From Bacteroidales bacterium UBA1035 (GTDB lineage Bacteria; Bacteroidota; Bacteroidia; Bacteroidales; Dysgonomonadaceae): a stretch of DNA of 20,792 nucleotides. Below the pieces are notes generated by a model, which was not told the DNA's origin, made no database searches, and worked only from the letters and a program-made list of their open reading frames with translations. The stretch lies in contig DCEG01000084.1 in assembly GCA_002316835.1 (NCBI GenBank), positions 1-20,792 of the forward strand, given 5' to 3'. The position numbers and the translations under genes are program-made. Position 1 is the first letter of the stretch, and every line of letters begins with the position of its first letter. Of this stretch, positions 4,966 through 11,888 are shown piece by piece.

Positions 4966-6795
4966 ATGAGTCAGTACAAAATTCACATGCTCGTTTGTGC
5001 AGGAACCGGCTGTCAGTCATCGCAAAGCGAACTGATCTACGAAATGCTGCAAGACGAATTAGACCGTAAAAGGTTGAGAGATGATGTTCAGGTCATCAAA
5101 ACCGGATGTTTCGGATTCTGCGAGAAAGGGCCTATCGTGAAAATACTTCCCGAAAACACTTTTTACACGCAGGTAAAACCCGAAGATGTCCGCGAAATTA
5201 TTGACGAACACATCATTAAAGGGCGAAGCGTTCACCGGCTGCTGTACCTGAATCCCGAAACCGAAGAACATATCATGGACTCGAAGCACATGGGATTCTA
5301 CAAAAAACAGCTTCGCATAGCGTTGCGGAATTGCGGAACCATCGACCCAGAAAACATCGACGAGTCCATTGCCCGCGATGCTTATCAGGCGCTGGGAATG
5401 GCTTTGACGGAACTTACGCCGCAAGCAACCATCGATATCATCAAAAAATCGGGGCTGCGCGGACGTGGCGGAGCCGGATTTCCTACGGGAATTAAGTGGG
5501 AAATCGCCAGCAAGAACGATGCCGATCAGAAATACGTGGTGTGCAACGCAGACGAGGGTGACCCGGGTGCATTTATGGACCGTTCCATCCTCGAAGGTGA
5601 CCCGCACAGCGTTCTCGAAGCGATGGCTATTTGCGGTTACTGCATTGGTGCAACCAAAGGATTGATTTACATCAGAGCGGAATATCCGTTAGCCATTAAA
5701 CGCCTGAAAATAGCTATCAAGCAAGCCCGAGAGTACGGCTTGTTGGGTGAAAACATTTTCGGAACCGATTTCAGTTTCGATATCAATCTCCGGTACGGTG
5801 CAGGTGCGTTCGTTTGTGGTGAGGAGACATCGCTCATCCACTCCATGGAAGGCTTGCGCGGCGAACCGACCAACAAACCGCCGTTCCCGGCACAAAAGGG
5901 ATACATGGGTAAACCTACCAACGTGAACAACGTGGAAACGCTGGCCAATATTCCGGTTATTCTGCTAAAAGGCGCAGAATGGTTTTCTTCCATCGGAACC
6001 GAAAAATCGAAAGGAACAAAAGTATTTGCCCTTGCCGGAAAAATCAACAACGTAGGATTGATTGAAGTGCCGATGGGAATCACGCTTCGCGAAATTATCT
6101 ACGAAATTGGCGGTGGTATAAAAGGCGGAAAGAAATTCAAAGCGGTGCAAACCGGAGGCCCGTCGGGTGGCTGTTTAACTGAAAAACACTTAGATACGCC
6201 CATCGATTACGAAAGCCTGACAGCCGCAGGCTCCATGATGGGCTCGGGCGGAATGATCGTGCTCGATGAGGACGACTGCATGGTTTCCGTGGCGAAATTC
6301 TATCTCGATTTCATTGTTGAAGAATCGTGCGGAAAATGTGCTCCCTGCCGTATCGGCAACAAACGTTTGTACGAAACACTGGAGCGGATTTGTGACGGCA
6401 ACGGAACCGAAGAGGATTTGGATAAATTGTATAACCTTTCCAACGTAATCAAAGATACGTCGTTGTGTGGATTGGGACAAACTTCTCCCAATCCGGTATT
6501 ATCGACCTTGAGTAATTTCCACGAAGAGTACGAAGAGCACGTTATCGATAAAAAATGCCGGTCGGGTAAATGTAAGAACCTGCTGTATTATGTGATTGAC
6601 GATGAGGATTGTGTCGGTTGTATGGCTTGCGTGCGGGTTTGTCCGGTTAATGCTATCACCGGAGCAAAGAAAATGACTCACTTCATTCATCAGGATAAGT
6701 GTATCAAATGCGGCGCCTGTATGGAGAAATGCCAGTTCGATGCTATCAGCCTGAAAGCGGATTACAGGGTAACCGAACCAACAACGACTGCATAA
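4966..6795 (+). CDS. hydB: HydB, NuoF-like flavin and NADH-binding subunit of bifurcating [FeFe] hydrogenase
   Basis: 609 residues. Domains in order: a thioredoxin-like 2Fe-2S domain (C11, C16, C48, C52); the NuoF core with the glycine-rich FMN/NADH site GLRGRGGAGFPTG (163-175), CNADEGDPGAFMDR (193-206) and GAGAFVCGEETSL (278-290); an SLBB region; a [4Fe-4S] site (C455, C458, C461, C501); and a C-terminal double [4Fe-4S] ferredoxin (C549/552/555/559 and C579/582/585/589). This is the full set seen in HydB of trimeric bifurcating enzymes, where the flavin joins NADH, ferredoxin and HydA. C531 and C536 may bind an additional metal. The length is normal. The downstream gap to hydA is interrupted by the DUF559 element. 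Confidence 0.96.
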   Translation: MSQYKIHMLVCAGTGCQSSQSELIYEMLQDELDRKRLRDDVQVIKTGCFGFCEKGPIVKILPENTFYTQVKPEDVREIIDEHIIKGRSVHRLLYLNPETEEHIMDSKHMGFYKKQLRIALRNCGTIDPENIDESIARDAYQALGMALTELTPQATIDIIKKSGLRGRGGAGFPTGIKWEIASKNDADQKYVVCNADEGDPGAFMDRSILEGDPHSVLEAMAICGYCIGATKGLIYIRAEYPLAIKRLKIAIKQAREYGLLGENIFGTDFSFDINLRYGAGAFVCGEETSLIHSMEGLRGEPTNKPPFPAQKGYMGKPTNVNNVETLANIPVILLKGAEWFSSIGTEKSKGTKVFALAGKINNVGLIEVPMGITLREIIYEIGGGIKGGKKFKAVQTGGPSGGCLTEKHLDTPIDYESLTAAGSMMGSGGMIVLDEDDCMVSVAKFYLDFIVEESCGKCAPCRIGNKRLYETLERICDGNGTEEDLDKLYNLSNVIKDTSLCGLGQTSPNPVLSTLSNFHEEYEEHVIDKKCRSGKCKNLLYYVIDDEDCVGCMACVRVCPVNAITGAKKMTHFIHQDKCIKCGACMEKCQFDAISLKADYRVTEPTTTA

Positions 6796-6806
6796 CAGAT
6801 AACAGA

Positions 6807-6843
6807 ATTCCCCCTTGGCGAAGGGGGAGTGAGGGGGATTGAG
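6807..6843 (+). repeat. Left inverted repeat of the DUF559 unit
   Basis: It contains the hairpin CCCCCTT-GGCG-AAGGGGG followed by AGTGAGGGGGATTGAG. The inner GGGGGA lies eight bases before the DUF559 ATG and probably serves as its ribosome-binding site. It belongs to the same broad repeat family as 1247-1351 and 15394-15422. Confidence 0.7.
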
Positions 6844-6845
6844 TA

Positions 6846-7229
6846 ATGAAAGAAAGCAAATCGCTGTATAATAAATCATTGAAAACGTTGTCCAAAGAAT
6901 TGAGAAGTAATTCAACATTGGGAGAAATACTTTTATGGGATAAGTTTTTAAAGGCCAAAGGCGCCGGATATCAGTTCAACAGACAATATCCCATGCAAGT
7001 AGATGATATAAATATAATAGTTGATTTTGTTTGCAGAAAATTAAAATTGATTATCGAAATTGATGGTTATTCGCACGATTTCAAGTTTGAAGAAGACAGC
7101 ACCAGAGATCAGAAATTAAATTATGTAGGATATACTGTCTTACGTTTTTCGGAACAAAGTGTCAGGTACGATTTAGACAATGTGGCAGCTGAAATTCAGA
7201 TGAAAATAGAAGAACTCGAAACCAAATAG
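6846..7229 (+). CDS. DUF559 (Vsr-like fold) endonuclease-domain protein
   Basis: 127 residues, complete for the family. It shows FNRQYP (44-49), IVDFVCRKLKLIIEIDG (58-74) with D60, E71 and D73, H77, and RDQKLNYVGYTVLRFSE (87-103). This arrangement is that of the restriction-endonuclease-like DUF559 family related to very-short-patch-repair nucleases. It presumably nicks or cuts DNA; the target is unknown. The gene is visibly more AT-rich than hydB and hydA and uses AT-rich codons, a sign of separate origin. It has no evident role in H2 metabolism. It lies in the same direction as the operon, so it would be read on the hyd transcript and adds about 0.6 kb between hydB and hydA. Confidence 0.85.
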   Translation: MKESKSLYNKSLKTLSKELRSNSTLGEILLWDKFLKAKGAGYQFNRQYPMQVDDINIIVDFVCRKLKLIIEIDGYSHDFKFEEDSTRDQKLNYVGYTVLRFSEQSVRYDLDNVAAEIQMKIEELETK

Positions 7230-7233
7230 ATGA

Positions 7234-7267
7234 TCAATCCCCCAGTCCCCTTTTCTAAGGGGGAAAA
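7234..7267 (+). repeat. Right inverted repeat of the DUF559 unit
   Basis: It reads TCAATCCCCCAGTCCCCTTT and continues TCTAAGGGGGAAAA. Its reverse complement aligns with 6808-6842, with a three-base gap in the middle and few mismatches. It also forms its own CCCCTT/AAGGGG hairpin. Confidence 0.7.
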
Positions 7268-7332
7268 TAGGAAGCAAGAAATTTACTGTCAGGATTAAAA
7301 CCAATGAAAAAAAGAATTTAAAATCAACGACG

Positions 7333-7361
7333 CTTTTTTCTCTTAGTGAAGGAGAAAAAAG
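7333..7361 (+). repeat. AT-rich hairpin upstream of hydA, possible decayed repeat copy
   Basis: CTTTTTTCTC (7333-7342) and GAGAAAAAAG (7352-7361) form a perfect ten-base stem with a nine-base loop. It is followed by TGAAATTGAG, which parallels the GTGAGGGGGATTGAG end of the DUF559 repeat. It may be an old or AT-converted member of that family. It lies 25 bases before the hydA ATG and could influence its translation. Confidence 0.45.
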
Positions 7362-7386
7362 TGAAATTGAGAAAATAAAAAGAGTT

Positions 7387-9165
7387 ATGGGAAAAATAAC
7401 ACTCACAATAGACAATAAAAAAATAGAGGTAGAACCGGGAACTACCATTCTAAGAGCTGCCCGACAAGCGGGCATAGAAATACCGACACTCTGCCATTTC
7501 GAGATGTGCGACATGGGTATCGAAAATAAACCCGGCGGCTGCCGCATTTGCGTGGTGGAAGTGCAGGGACGCAGAAACCTGGCGCCATCGTGCATAACCG
7601 AAGCACAGGACGGAATGATGATCAATACGCACAATATCCGCGTGTTGAATGCCCGAAAAACTGTCCTCAAACTAATTATTTCAGACCACCCGTTCGATTG
7701 CCTCGTTTGTGCCAAATCAGGGCATTGCGAATTGCAACACCTTGCTACGCAATTCGGTATCAGAAATCTGCCGTATGCCGGAGAGCAATCTCATTACCGG
7801 AAAGATACATCGCCGTCCATCATCCGCGATGTGGATAAGTGCGTTATGTGCCGCCGTTGCGAGATGGTATGCAACGAAGTACAAACCGTTGGCGCACTTT
7901 CTGCGGTAAACCGCGGGTTTATGGCGGTGGTAGCGCCTGCTTTCGAGATGAACCTGGAGAAATCGCCGTGTACGTATTGCGGGCAGTGCGTTTCGGTGTG
8001 CCCGACCGGCGCGCTTACCGAAGTCGACCACACCAACGAAGTGCTTCGTGCCCTGTCCGACCCGAGGAAAACGGTGGTGGTGCAAACCGCGCCGGCGGTG
8101 CGCGCTGCGCTGGGAGAAGAATTCGGTCTTGAACCGGGAACGCTGGTAACCGGAAAACTGGTTGCCGCACTGCGCGAACTCGGTTTCGATTACGTTTTCG
8201 ATACCGATTTCAGCGCCGACCTGACCATCATGGAAGAAGGGACGGAATTATTGAACCGCATCAAAGGGCATCTGGCCGGAGATCCCAACGTAAGGATTCC
8301 GTTGCTGACATCGTGCTGCCCGGGCTGGGTGAACTTCTTCGAACACAATTTCCCCGACCTGCTCGATGTTCCGTCAACCGCAAAATCGCCGCAACAAATG
8401 TTCGGTGCGGTAGCCAAGTCGTATTTTGCCGATAAAATCGGGGTGGACCGCAAAGATTTGGTGGTGGTTTCCATTATGCCTTGCCTGGCGAAGAAATACG
8501 AATGCCAGCGCGACGAGTTCAAGGTGGACGGCAATCCCGATGTGGATTATTCCATTTCCACACGCGAACTGGCTGCTTTCATCAAACAGGCAAATATCGA
8601 TTTCTTAGGACTTCCCGATGAAGATTACGACGACCCGTTAGGAGAATCTACCGGTGCGGCCGTTATTTTCGGAAATACCGGAGGTGTTATCGAGGCTGCC
8701 TGCCGTACGGCTTATGAACTTTACACGGGCAAAACGCTCGAAAAAGTGGAGTTCAACGAATTGCGCGGTATGGAAGGCATTCGTTCCGCAACAGTGGATT
8801 TCGACGGTTTGAAACTCAATATCGGTATCGCTCACGGATTGGGCAATGCCCGCAAGTTGCTCGACGAAGTTCGTGCCGGAACATCGCAATACCATGCCAT
8901 CGAAATTATGGCTTGTCCCGGCGGATGCATCAGCGGAGGAGGTCAACCCTACACTCACTTGAAGGAAGAAGTGCTGGTAAAACGTGCTGCGGCCATTTAC
9001 ACCGAAGATGAACGGAAAACCATTCGTAAATCGCACGAAAATCCGTCTATCAAGCGTCTTTATGAAGATTATCTCGGCTCGCCCGGAAGTCTTATGGCAC
9101 ACAAGCTGTTGCATACGGAATATTTCCCGAAGAGCAATGAAGTTACTATTAATTTGCATCAATAA
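7387..9165 (+). CDS. hydA: HydA, catalytic subunit of NAD-linked bifurcating [FeFe] hydrogenase
   Basis: 592 residues, the usual length for the trimeric enzyme's catalytic subunit. An N-terminal plant-type 2Fe-2S domain (C41, C52, C55, C69) is followed by a His-ligated [4Fe-4S] site (H101, C105, C108, C114) and a double [4Fe-4S] ferredoxin domain (C152/155/158/162 and C195/198/201/205). The H-cluster domain has intact L1 TSCCPGW (relay C310, ligand C311), L2 MPCLAKKYE (C366) and L3 EIMACPGGCISGGGQP (C510, C514). A small-subunit domain is fused at the C-terminus (about 530-585). It reduces protons to H2 in the cytoplasm with electrons from HydB/HydC and ferredoxin. All catalytic residues expected for activity are present. 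Confidence 0.97.
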   Translation: MGKITLTIDNKKIEVEPGTTILRAARQAGIEIPTLCHFEMCDMGIENKPGGCRICVVEVQGRRNLAPSCITEAQDGMMINTHNIRVLNARKTVLKLIISDHPFDCLVCAKSGHCELQHLATQFGIRNLPYAGEQSHYRKDTSPSIIRDVDKCVMCRRCEMVCNEVQTVGALSAVNRGFMAVVAPAFEMNLEKSPCTYCGQCVSVCPTGALTEVDHTNEVLRALSDPRKTVVVQTAPAVRAALGEEFGLEPGTLVTGKLVAALRELGFDYVFDTDFSADLTIMEEGTELLNRIKGHLAGDPNVRIPLLTSCCPGWVNFFEHNFPDLLDVPSTAKSPQQMFGAVAKSYFADKIGVDRKDLVVVSIMPCLAKKYECQRDEFKVDGNPDVDYSISTRELAAFIKQANIDFLGLPDEDYDDPLGESTGAAVIFGNTGGVIEAACRTAYELYTGKTLEKVEFNELRGMEGIRSATVDFDGLKLNIGIAHGLGNARKLLDEVRAGTSQYHAIEIMACPGGCISGGGQPYTHLKEEVLVKRAAAIYTEDERKTIRKSHENPSIKRLYEDYLGSPGSLMAHKLLHTEYFPKSNEVTINLHQ

Positions 9166-9180
9166 TCCTAAGTTAAACAT

Positions 9181-9220
9181 GATTGATAAAGATTGAAATA
9201 GATTGATACAGATTGATAAA
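9181..9220 (+). repeat. Four tandem 10-base GATTGATAnA units
   Basis: Four units follow without gaps: GATTGATAAA, GATTGAAATA, GATTGATACA, GATTGATAAA. Inverted relatives (AATCAATCTT and others) follow at about 9251-9295. The period is close to one DNA helical turn. This fills the 141-base gap between hydA and hydC, in which no gene is seen. It may be only repetitive filler, or a binding or folding site. Confidence 0.6.
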
Positions 9221-9306
9221 AGGCTGCACATGATTATGCATAGTTCTCAAAATCAATCTTATTCAAACTTGCTCTATCTCTCTCAATATCAACCAAATAA
9301 ACAGAT

Positions 9307-9852
9307 ATGAGTCAAAAAACAGATATAGCGCCGGCAGTATTCAAGTATATGCCCGATGAGCGGGAAGCGTTGAGAGTGAAAGTAAACCTGCCGCAGGAAA
9401 AGATAGATATCATTAACCGGATTTGCGATTCGTTCGATAACGACCCGGGCGAGCTGATCAACGTGTTGCACGAAGCGCAGCACGAGTTCGGTTACCTGCC
9501 TGCCGAAGTTCAGGATGTTATTGCGCATAACCTGAGGGTGTCTGTGGCGCACGTGTACGGAGTGGTTACTTTTTACACCTACTTTACCATGGTTCCTAAA
9601 GGCGAATACCCGATTTCCATTTGCACGGGAACCGCCTGTTACGTTCGCGGAGCCGAAAGAGTGCTCGAAGAATTCAAAAAGGAACTGAATATAAAAGTGG
9701 GCGAAACCACCCCCGACGGCAAGTTTTCCATCAACTGCCTGCGCTGCGTAGGCGCGTGCGGACTGGCGCCGGTGGTGCTGGTAGGCGAACGGGTTTACGG
9801 CCGCGTTTCGCCCGATGGGGTGAAGAATATTCTGGATGAGTACAGGAAATAG
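9307..9852 (+). CDS. hydC: HydC, NuoE-like 2Fe-2S subunit of bifurcating [FeFe] hydrogenase
   Basis: 181 residues. An N-terminal helical region of NuoE type (about 30-95, with LHEAQHEFGYLP and VYGVVTFYTYF) precedes a thioredoxin-like 2Fe-2S domain. Its ligands are C106 and C111 (CTGTAC) and C147 and C151 (CVGAC); C144 is an extra cysteine. It is the small partner of HydB and completes the HydABC enzyme. It is the last gene of the plus-strand operon and is followed by a probable terminator at 9883-9932. The ATG at 9307 fits the family start. Confidence 0.95.
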   Translation: MSQKTDIAPAVFKYMPDEREALRVKVNLPQEKIDIINRICDSFDNDPGELINVLHEAQHEFGYLPAEVQDVIAHNLRVSVAHVYGVVTFYTYFTMVPKGEYPISICTGTACYVRGAERVLEEFKKELNIKVGETTPDGKFSINCLRCVGACGLAPVVLVGERVYGRVSPDGVKNILDEYRK

Positions 9853-9882
9853 TTTTGAGTATTCAGTTGAGTAGATACGATT

Positions 9883-9932
9883 AACCCGTCCGGCTGCTGC
9901 AAGCGGCTTGACGGGTTACTGTGAAATTTTTT
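9883..9932 (+). terminator. Probable intrinsic terminator of the hyd operon
   Basis: AACCCGTC (9883-9890) pairs perfectly with GACGGGTT (9910-9917). An inner GCTGC/GCGGC stem is possible within the loop. A run of six T (9927-9932) follows after about nine bases, somewhat farther than ideal. The position, 30 bases after the hydC stop and before converging genes, supports the call. Confidence 0.55.
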
Positions 9933-9934
9933 GG

Positions 9935-9962
9935 GTAGAGACGTTGCGCGCAACGTCTTTAC
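9935..9962. repeat. GTAGAGACGTTGCG palindrome
   Basis: AGACGTTGCGCGCAACGTCT (9939-9958) is a perfect 20-base palindrome. It extends to GTAGAG...CTTTAC with one mismatch, to 28 bases. The arm AGACGT/GTCTCTAC resembles the hairpin at 4465-4488. It appears to be a dispersed element and may also help end transcription from both sides. Confidence 0.65.
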
Positions 9963-9980
9963 TATTTTGGGTTGTGGTTG

Positions 9981-10060
9981 TTGCGAAGCGAATATTTTAT
10001 ACCTGACGACAACCTGTCCGCGGTAGGCGGGCACACATTGCAAATGTGCGCCAGCGAGGT
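9981..10060 (-). repeat. Gene-trailing palindromic repeat, copy A (truncated)
   Basis: On the minus strand it reads CCTCGCTGGCGCACATTTGC, then AATGTGTGC, a CCGCGG core and AGGTATAAAATATTCGCTTCGC. This matches copies B and C over about 80 bases. The rest of the unit (ACTCGCGCGAGCAATGGGA onward) is missing. The copy starts 16 bases after the stop codon of the GNAT gene. Confidence 0.75.
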
Positions 10061-10076
10061 GTCTTGAGTTGTTGTT

Positions 10077-10607
10077 TCACACAGTTTCAAATTCTTTCGG
10101 ATAAATCACTGTTCCGGATATATTTTTAAGTCCGTCATTTGTCAACTCAATAGCCATAAATACATTTGAAGGAACCTCAAACGGTACTTTTATTTTCCAT
10201 TTGTCAGCTGGCTGAAATCCAAATTTTGGATAATAATGTTCGTGTCCTAAAACGATTACCGATTTAAAGCCCAGGTCTTTTGCTACTTCAAATCCTTTTC
10301 TGATTAGTTGTCCGCCTATTCCACTTTTTTGCAAATCTGGCCTAACTGCCATTGGTGCAAGGGCTAAACTTTCATTTAGGGTTTCATTGTCGTCCTTAAT
10401 TTTTATTTTGGTAAATAAAATATGTCCAACAATTTTATTATTGTCGGTTGCAACAATTGAAAGTTCAGGAACAAAAACTGTCGGGTTATTCCTTAAAGTG
10501 TCCACCAATTTAGCTTCGTTGTCTTGTCCGAAAGCAATACGATTAAGTTCAAAAACTTCGTTGAAGTCGTCCTTTTTTTCTTGTCTTATTGTTATCTGTT
10601 CTGTCAT
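10077..10607 (-). CDS. GNAT-family N-acetyltransferase (YhbS-like)
   Basis: 176 residues. The acetyl-CoA-binding motif A is visible as VRPDLQKSGIGGQLI (88-102), with the Q-x-x-G-x-G/A core at 93-98. The HEHYYPKFGF segment at 122-131 is typical of the YhbS-like branch. It should transfer an acetyl group from acetyl-CoA to an amine; the substrate is unknown. The gene is AT-rich and stands alone between repeat copies A and B, which suggests it arrived as a single-gene unit. The leader has no clear TAnnTTTG box. Confidence 0.85.
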   Translation of the reverse strand: MTEQITIRQEKKDDFNEVFELNRIAFGQDNEAKLVDTLRNNPTVFVPELSIVATDNNKIVGHILFTKIKIKDDNETLNESLALAPMAVRPDLQKSGIGGQLIRKGFEVAKDLGFKSVIVLGHEHYYPKFGFQPADKWKIKVPFEVPSNVFMAIELTNDGLKNISGTVIYPKEFETV

Positions 10608-10638
10608 TATGTTTCTGTTTGTTGTGTCGTCATAGGGT

Positions 10639-10823
10639 GACCGTTAACATCCAATTTACTTAACAAAACTTTCATAAATACATCCCATTGCTCGCGCGAG
10701 TTCCCGCCATAGGGCGGACAAGGTCCAAATTCGTATGTCGCGAAGCGAAGATTTTATGCCTGAAGGCAGACCTGCCCGCGTGCCCGCGGCAGGCACACAT
10801 TGCAAATATGCACCAGCGAGGGA
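10639..10823 (-). repeat. Gene-trailing palindromic repeat, copy B
   Basis: On the minus strand it begins TCCCTCGCTGGTGC, 16 bases after the stop of the AbiJ-like gene. It runs through a CATATTTGCAATGTG palindrome, CCTGCC/GGCAGG stems, AGGCATAAAATCTTCGCTTC, a CTCGCGCGAG palindrome and AATGGGA. It ends near GTTAACGGTCA, shortly before the GNAT gene. Its outer ends (TCCCTCGCTGG and TCCCATTGCTCG) are imperfect inverted repeats. It carries an extra stretch near CCGCCCTATGGCGG that copy C lacks. Confidence 0.75.
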
Positions 10824-10839
10824 GATACCAGTTATTTCT

Positions 10840-11691
10840 TTAAAGCTTTATTTTAGTCTTTAAATAATTAATAAATGCAGAACACACAACCAACATAAAT
10901 TTAGCATCTTCAAATTCTGTTTTTATATTGGATTCTAATAGCGCGTGTCTGATTCCTCCACTGTCACTTGTATAACCATATATAGCAGAAAAGGCTGTTT
11001 TTAAAGCTCCGTGTATTTGATGTTGTTTTTCAATTTCGGTTAAAGCTTTTCCCAAGGTTGCTTTATTATCTTTAGTAACAATTTTACAAAACGCTTCCAC
11101 AGCAGAGATAGATTCTTTGATTGAGTTCCTATAATTCGGAGTTTTCCTGTCTGCTAATGTGTCTATGGCTGTCCGCAAATGCGTGCTTACTGATATCCAT
11201 TGGTCTGTATTAGCCGTTGCCTCTTCAATTGCTTGAACCTCTTCTTCAGAAATTATTTGAACTACTTTCTCATTTACTATTCTATAGCCAGCTACTTCTT
11301 TTTCTAAAGCCAAGTTACATTTTTTCGTAAAGCCAATGTTAGTAGCTCTATTATCCAAGATCGCAATAAATTCAATAAAATCATAAATATCGACCCATTC
11401 TGCTTTGAAGAACCATTTTCTGATATAGTTAATGAATCCAACAATATATACTTCGTTAGAGTTAGAATATGATGGAATTTCGTCAATAGGAAAATTGTAA
11501 AATTCTTTCCAGATCAACTTGCACACTCTCTCTTTTTGAGATTCTTCATAATTTGAAGAATAATTTTTTAATTTGTTAAAAAAAACTTCTAAAACCGTGT
11601 TCCAAAGTCTATTACGTAAATCGCTATCAATTGATTCGACTTGTAGGACTGTTTTAACAGGTCTTTTTCCGATTCGTTGTGAAAATCTCAT
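10840..11691 (-). CDS. AbiJ-NTD4/HEPN-like probable anti-phage (abortive infection) protein
   Basis: 283 residues from the ATG at 11691. The open frame continues to 11850 but the extra residues are encoded by repeat copy C, so they are rejected. The N-terminus MRFSQRIGKRPVK and VES.DSDLRNRLWN (18-31) resemble the AbiJ N-terminal domain 4 group. The C-terminal half (about 160-283) is helical, with YRNSIKESISAVEAFC and SDSGGIRHALLE (242-253). This is the usual C-terminal pattern of HEPN-like abortive-infection proteins. A toxin-like RNA-cleaving role on phage infection is possible but not shown. The gene is strongly AT-rich and lies between repeats B and C, apart from metabolic genes. Confidence 0.7.
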   Translation of the reverse strand: MRFSQRIGKRPVKTVLQVESIDSDLRNRLWNTVLEVFFNKLKNYSSNYEESQKERVCKLIWKEFYNFPIDEIPSYSNSNEVYIVGFINYIRKWFFKAEWVDIYDFIEFIAILDNRATNIGFTKKCNLALEKEVAGYRIVNEKVVQIISEEEVQAIEEATANTDQWISVSTHLRTAIDTLADRKTPNYRNSIKESISAVEAFCKIVTKDNKATLGKALTEIEKQHQIHGALKTAFSAIYGYTSDSGGIRHALLESNIKTEFEDAKFMLVVCSAFINYLKTKIKL

Positions 11692-11711
11692 TGATTTACT
11701 GCTTTTTATAA

Positions 11712-11874
11712 TTGACGTTAACGTATAATTCACGAAATAAACTTTCGTAAAACTAACCAATCCCATTGCTCGCGCGAGTTTCCAAACTCGTGTGTCGCGA
11801 AGCGAAGATTTTATGCCTACGGCAGACCTGCCCGCGGCAGGCGTGCACACATTACAAATGTGCGCCAGCGGGGA
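11712..11874 (-). repeat. Gene-trailing palindromic repeat, copy C
   Basis: It starts 14 bases after the stop of the DsrE-like gene and on the minus strand reads TCCCCGCTGGCGCACATTTG. It then passes through the same blocks as copy B, including AGGCATAAAATCTTCGCTTC, AACTCGCGCGAGCAATGGGA and GAAAGTTT. It ends at ACGTTAACGT (11715-11724), a perfect ten-base palindrome that matches the GTTAACG end of copy B. The AbiJ-like ATG follows 20 bases later. Confidence 0.75.
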
Positions 11875-11888
11875 GTAAAACCGGGCGT

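Larger units (their letters stand above)
6807..7267 (+). mobile_element. Putative DUF559-nuclease element bounded by imperfect inverted repeats
   Basis: The DUF559 gene is framed by two roughly 35-base hairpin-forming sequences (6807-6843 and 7234-7267) in inverted orientation. Both begin at the outer edge with TTCCCCCTT and end at the inner edge with GGGGGATTGA. The left inner end is three bases before the ATG and the right inner end five bases after the stop, so the unit is just gene plus ends. It sits between hydB and hydA, which are adjacent in most clusters. No transposase and no clear target duplication are seen. The mobile nature is inferred. Confidence 0.55.

Noticed and set aside
9181..9220. 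CRISPR array
   Set aside because: Units are ten bases long and contiguous, with no spacers and no cas genes.
11692..11850. N-terminal extension of the AbiJ-like protein (53 extra residues)
   Set aside because: The extension is translated from repeat copy C and its leader. The family-like sequence begins MRFSQRIGKR at 11691.
9981..11874. True integron cassette array
   Set aside because: No integrase is in the window, and the GTTAACG boundary does not fit the GTTRRRY core. The ends of the repeats lack the paired R and L boxes of attC. Kept only as a layout analogy.
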